Origin: Promethearchaeota archaeon
GTDB taxonomy: Archaea; Asgardarchaeota; Lokiarchaeia; Sigynarchaeales; SOKP01
Direction of reading: 5' to 3'
Length of the DNA: 8,606 bases
NCBI GenBank assembly: GCA_019894735.1
Contig: JAGXOB010000089.1
Span: 1-8,606 of the forward strand
Position 1 is the first letter of the stretch. Each line of letters opens with the position of its first letter. The position numbers were made by a program, and so were the translations under genes. Positions 7,277 through 8,606 of this stretch are shown one piece after another. The notes beneath the pieces were generated by a model that made no database searches, was not told where the DNA came from, and saw only the letters and a list, made by a program, of their open reading frames with translations.

Positions 7277-7951
7277 ATGGATTACGAAGAAAAGAGGAGA
7301 AAGTTGGTTGAAAGTCTCAAAAATCGAGATTTTTTAACTAAACCTGATGTTATTAGGGCAATGTTAAAAGTTCCTCGTCATAAATTTTTACCCAAAGATG
7401 CTATAATCTCCGCTTATGTAGACTCTCCGCTTTCAATCGGTTTGGGACAAACAATAAGTGCCCCTCACATGAACGCAATGATGTGTGAATTGCTAGAACT
7501 TAAAGAAGGAGATAAGGTTCTAGAAGTTGGAACGGGTTCTGGCTATCACGCTGCATTATGTGCTGAGATCGTTGCTCCAGAAAATTCAAAAAACCCCGGA
7601 CATGTGTATACATTAGAAAGACACTTGAAATTAGCAGATTCTTCTAGAGAGAGTCTAATCAGTGCAGGTTACGTTAATACCGTTACGGTTATACATGGAG
7701 ATGGAACTCTAGGTTTTCCCAGAGAAGCTCCTTACGATAAAATTTTAGTAACCGCGTCATCACCTAAAAAAGTACCTCCTCCCCTAAAAAAACAACTAAA
7801 GATTGGAGGTATTTTATGTATCCCTGTTGGTTCAAAAGAGTGGGGTCAGGATCTTTACATAGTAACTAAGAAAGAGGATAAGTTCGAATCTAAAAGGATT
7901 ACAGGAGTCAGATTTGTTCCTTTAATTGGAGAATGGGGTTTCCCCGATTAA
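7277..7951 (+). CDS. pcm: Protein-L-isoaspartate O-methyltransferase
   Basis: Cytosolic repair enzyme that methylates L-isoaspartyl residues in aged proteins using S-adenosylmethionine, restarting conversion to normal aspartate. The 224-residue product has the whole family set: RAMLKVPRHKFLP (26-38), the substrate-side GQTISAPHM (57-65), SAM motif I VLEVGTGSGYHAAL (81-94), acidic E114 at the end of the next strand, GDGTLG (141-146), APYDKILVTA (151-160), and the C-terminal FVPLIGEWG (213-221). Length is normal for archaeal and bacterial enzymes (about 210-230). The ATG is supported by AAAGGAGAG ending 6 bases upstream. It lies 58 bases after the U32 gene with no convincing promoter between, so the two are probably co-transcribed. 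Its stop codon overlaps a 33-bp tandem repeat. Confidence 0.95.
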   Translation: MDYEEKRRKLVESLKNRDFLTKPDVIRAMLKVPRHKFLPKDAIISAYVDSPLSIGLGQTISAPHMNAMMCELLELKEGDKVLEVGTGSGYHAALCAEIVAPENSKNPGHVYTLERHLKLADSSRESLISAGYVNTVTVIHGDGTLGFPREAPYDKILVTASSPKKVPPPLKKQLKIGGILCIPVGSKEWGQDLYIVTKKEDKFESKRITGVRFVPLIGEWGFPD

Positions 7952-8012
7952 TATTTATTTCTGAATGGTAGAAATTAAAATTAATATTTATTTCTGAATG
8001 GTAGAAATTAAA
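7947..8012. repeat. Perfect 33-bp tandem duplication spanning the pcm stop
   Basis: Two identical adjacent copies, 7947-7979 and 7980-8012. The first five bases of copy 1 (ATTAA) are the last bases of pcm including its stop codon; homology ends sharply on both sides. Each unit contains ATTTCT-gaatggt-AGAAAT, a 6-bp stem with a 7-base loop, so the transcript end would carry two identical hairpins. Confidence 0.92.
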
Positions 8013-8041
8013 TTTGGATTTAATTAGAAAAAGTTTTTTTT
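8006..8041 (+). terminator. Hairpin plus T8 terminator downstream of pcm
   Basis: AATTAAAT-TTGG-ATTTAATT (8006-8025) is a perfect 8-bp, all-A/T stem with a 4-base loop. It is followed after 8 bases by a run of eight T (8034-8041). Further plus-strand T tracts at 8059-8065, 8146-8151 and 8182-8188 could act as backup stops. Confidence 0.6.
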
Positions 8042-8163
8042 GAGCGCTCATCCATTAATTTTTTTCGAACACTTTTTACAAATTCGTTGTTTTCGATGCT
8101 ACTCTTCACAGATTTATTAGTATACGTATATCCGTTTTGTTTTCCTTTTTTAGTATCTCTCAA
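8020..8163 (-). CDS. Candidate small basic ORF, 47 aa, unrecognised
   Basis: A TTG-started reading frame encodes 47 residues, MRDTKKGKQNGYTYT at the start, with 13 Lys/Arg against 5 Asp/Glu and no membrane segment. The frame stays open for 16 further codons upstream to a TGA at 8212-8214, which is long for DNA this AT-rich. An AAGGTAAT site places its GGT exactly as far from the TTG as leuC's GGT is from its ATG, and a TTTAAATA box at 8222-8229 would start transcription near 8200. Against it: the start is weak, some Lys codons are simply the complement of pcm-side T-tract terminators, and no homology is known to me. It could also be a decayed gene remnant. No function is proposed. Confidence 0.3.
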   Translation of the reverse strand: MRDTKKGKQNGYTYTNKSVKSSIENNEFVKSVRKKLMDERSKKTFSN

Positions 8164-8221
8164 AAATTTAATTACCTTGAGTTTTTTTATGAAATTATAG
8201 TTGTTATTATGTCATTAACAA

Positions 8222-8229
8222 TATTTAAA
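8222..8229 (-). promoter_or_regulatory. Possible TATA box for the small minus-strand ORF
   Basis: Reads TTTAAATA on the minus strand. Initiation about 26 bases downstream, near 8200, would leave a leader of roughly 37 bases before the TTG at 8163. In AT-rich spacer DNA such boxes arise by chance, so support is weak. Confidence 0.22.
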
Positions 8230-8256
8230 GCTAATTAAAATCGACAATATTAAAAG

Positions 8257-8262
8257 AAAAAA
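8257..8262 (-). terminator. T6 tract after the partial membrane-protein gene
   Basis: On the minus strand a T6 tract lies about 25 bases beyond the stop codon at 8288 and is followed by another T-rich stretch. It is a plausible archaeal T-tract terminator without a hairpin. Confidence 0.4.
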
Positions 8263-8287
8263 GGATTTTGTTTTAGTTTTTCTATAA

Positions 8288-8606
8288 CTAATCATTTTTT
8301 GCTTGATCATCTTGAGGATTTTTGAAAAAATCTAAATACTTTTTGTGTCTTTTTTCCGATTCTTCATCCAAGGGAACGCCGAATCGAGGTCGAAAAATAG
8401 CTTTTAAAGCGATTGGGAAAATAGGAAATGCCATGAACCAAAGGAAAAGTACTACATACGATAGTAATCCAATTTCATAATAATTTTGGGCGCTTAAAGT
8501 TATTGTCGCTCTTAAAGAAAATTCAATTGTTTCATTTTGCAAAACACTTTCTGAAATAAATTGAACTTCAGCGGAACCACTCCATACGAGACTCTCACCA
8601 TGTTCC
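8288..8606 (-). CDS. C-terminal part of a single-pass membrane protein (5' end outside window)
   Basis: The frame is open from the window edge for 105 codons to the TAA at 8288. A TTG at 8542 is the first standard start codon inside the window, but it falls mid-domain, and the frame continues upstream without a stop, so this is the tail of a longer gene. The visible order is a beta-strand-like, probably extracellular segment with one N-E-T sequon; a hydrophobic aromatic helix (LSYVVLFLWFMAFPIFPIAL, about 8396-8455) preceded by YYEIGL; and a short charged cytosolic tail with KAIFRPRFGVP and EESEKRHKKY. The positive residues after the helix put the tail inside, giving the same topology as the receptor-like protein at 3460-5697 but without a folded cytosolic domain. 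I do not recognise the family. Confidence 0.65.
   Translation of the reverse strand, partial: EHGESLVWSGSAEVQFISESVLQNETIEFSLRATITLSAQNYYEIGLLSYVVLFLWFMAFPIFPIALKAIFRPRFGVPLDEESEKRHKKYLDFFKNPQDDQAKND

Noticed and set aside
7225..7338. A 37-codon ATG-started frame (MGKIKNLTIYAS...) running from the spacer into pcm in another frame.
   Set aside because: Most of it overlaps the well-supported pcm coding sequence and its ribosome binding site; it has no ribosome binding site of its own.
1..8606. CRISPR arrays, insertion sequences, tRNA and rRNA genes.
   Set aside because: No spaced direct repeats, transposase motifs, cloverleaf-like or rRNA-like segments were seen; the only clear repeat is the 33-bp tandem pair.

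Overview
The window is AT-rich, compact, intron-free DNA. It is most likely archaeal, and possibly from an Asgard (Lokiarchaeia-like) genome. The direct clues are TATA/BRE-like promoters, a near-leaderless promoter on one gene, a GGTGATC-type ribosome binding site, T-tract terminators, and a secreted-type, sequon-rich membrane protein with a longin/roadblock-like cytosolic domain. The lineage is an inference from gene style, not from a marker gene.

Positions 1-3426 (+ strand) hold a three-gene biosynthetic operon: a 2-isopropylmalate synthase-type enzyme (leuA), then the large and small subunits of an isopropylmalate isomerase (leuC, leuD), with about 30-base gaps. Together they would make 2-isopropylmalate and isomerise it to 3-isopropylmalate for leucine synthesis. 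The citramalate route is an alternative. No dehydrogenase (leuB) lies in the window. The small subunit has YLVN in its specificity loop, which favours isopropylmalate or citramalate over homoaconitate.

Positions 3460-5697 (- strand, convergent with leuD) encode a 745-residue receptor-like protein. It has a signal peptide, about 465 extracellular residues carrying 20 N-glycosylation sequons, one membrane helix, and about 220 cytosolic residues containing a predicted longin/roadblock-like alpha/beta fold. This is the most unusual gene here.

Positions 5698-6000 form a divergent promoter region with a TATA box for each flank and a perfect 13-base palindrome next to the receptor gene's start. From about 5980 to 7951 (+ strand) lie a U32-family Fe-S protein resembling the tRNA/rRNA hydroxylation factors TrhP/RlhA, whose start codon seems non-canonical, and a protein-L-isoaspartate O-methyltransferase (pcm). 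These are probably co-transcribed.

Positions 7952-8287 lie between the convergent pcm and the last gene. They hold a perfect 33-bp tandem duplication that begins inside the pcm stop region, a hairpin plus T8 terminator, and a candidate 47-codon basic ORF on the - strand. Positions 8288-8606 (- strand) are the C-terminal 105 codons of another single-pass membrane protein that runs off the window.
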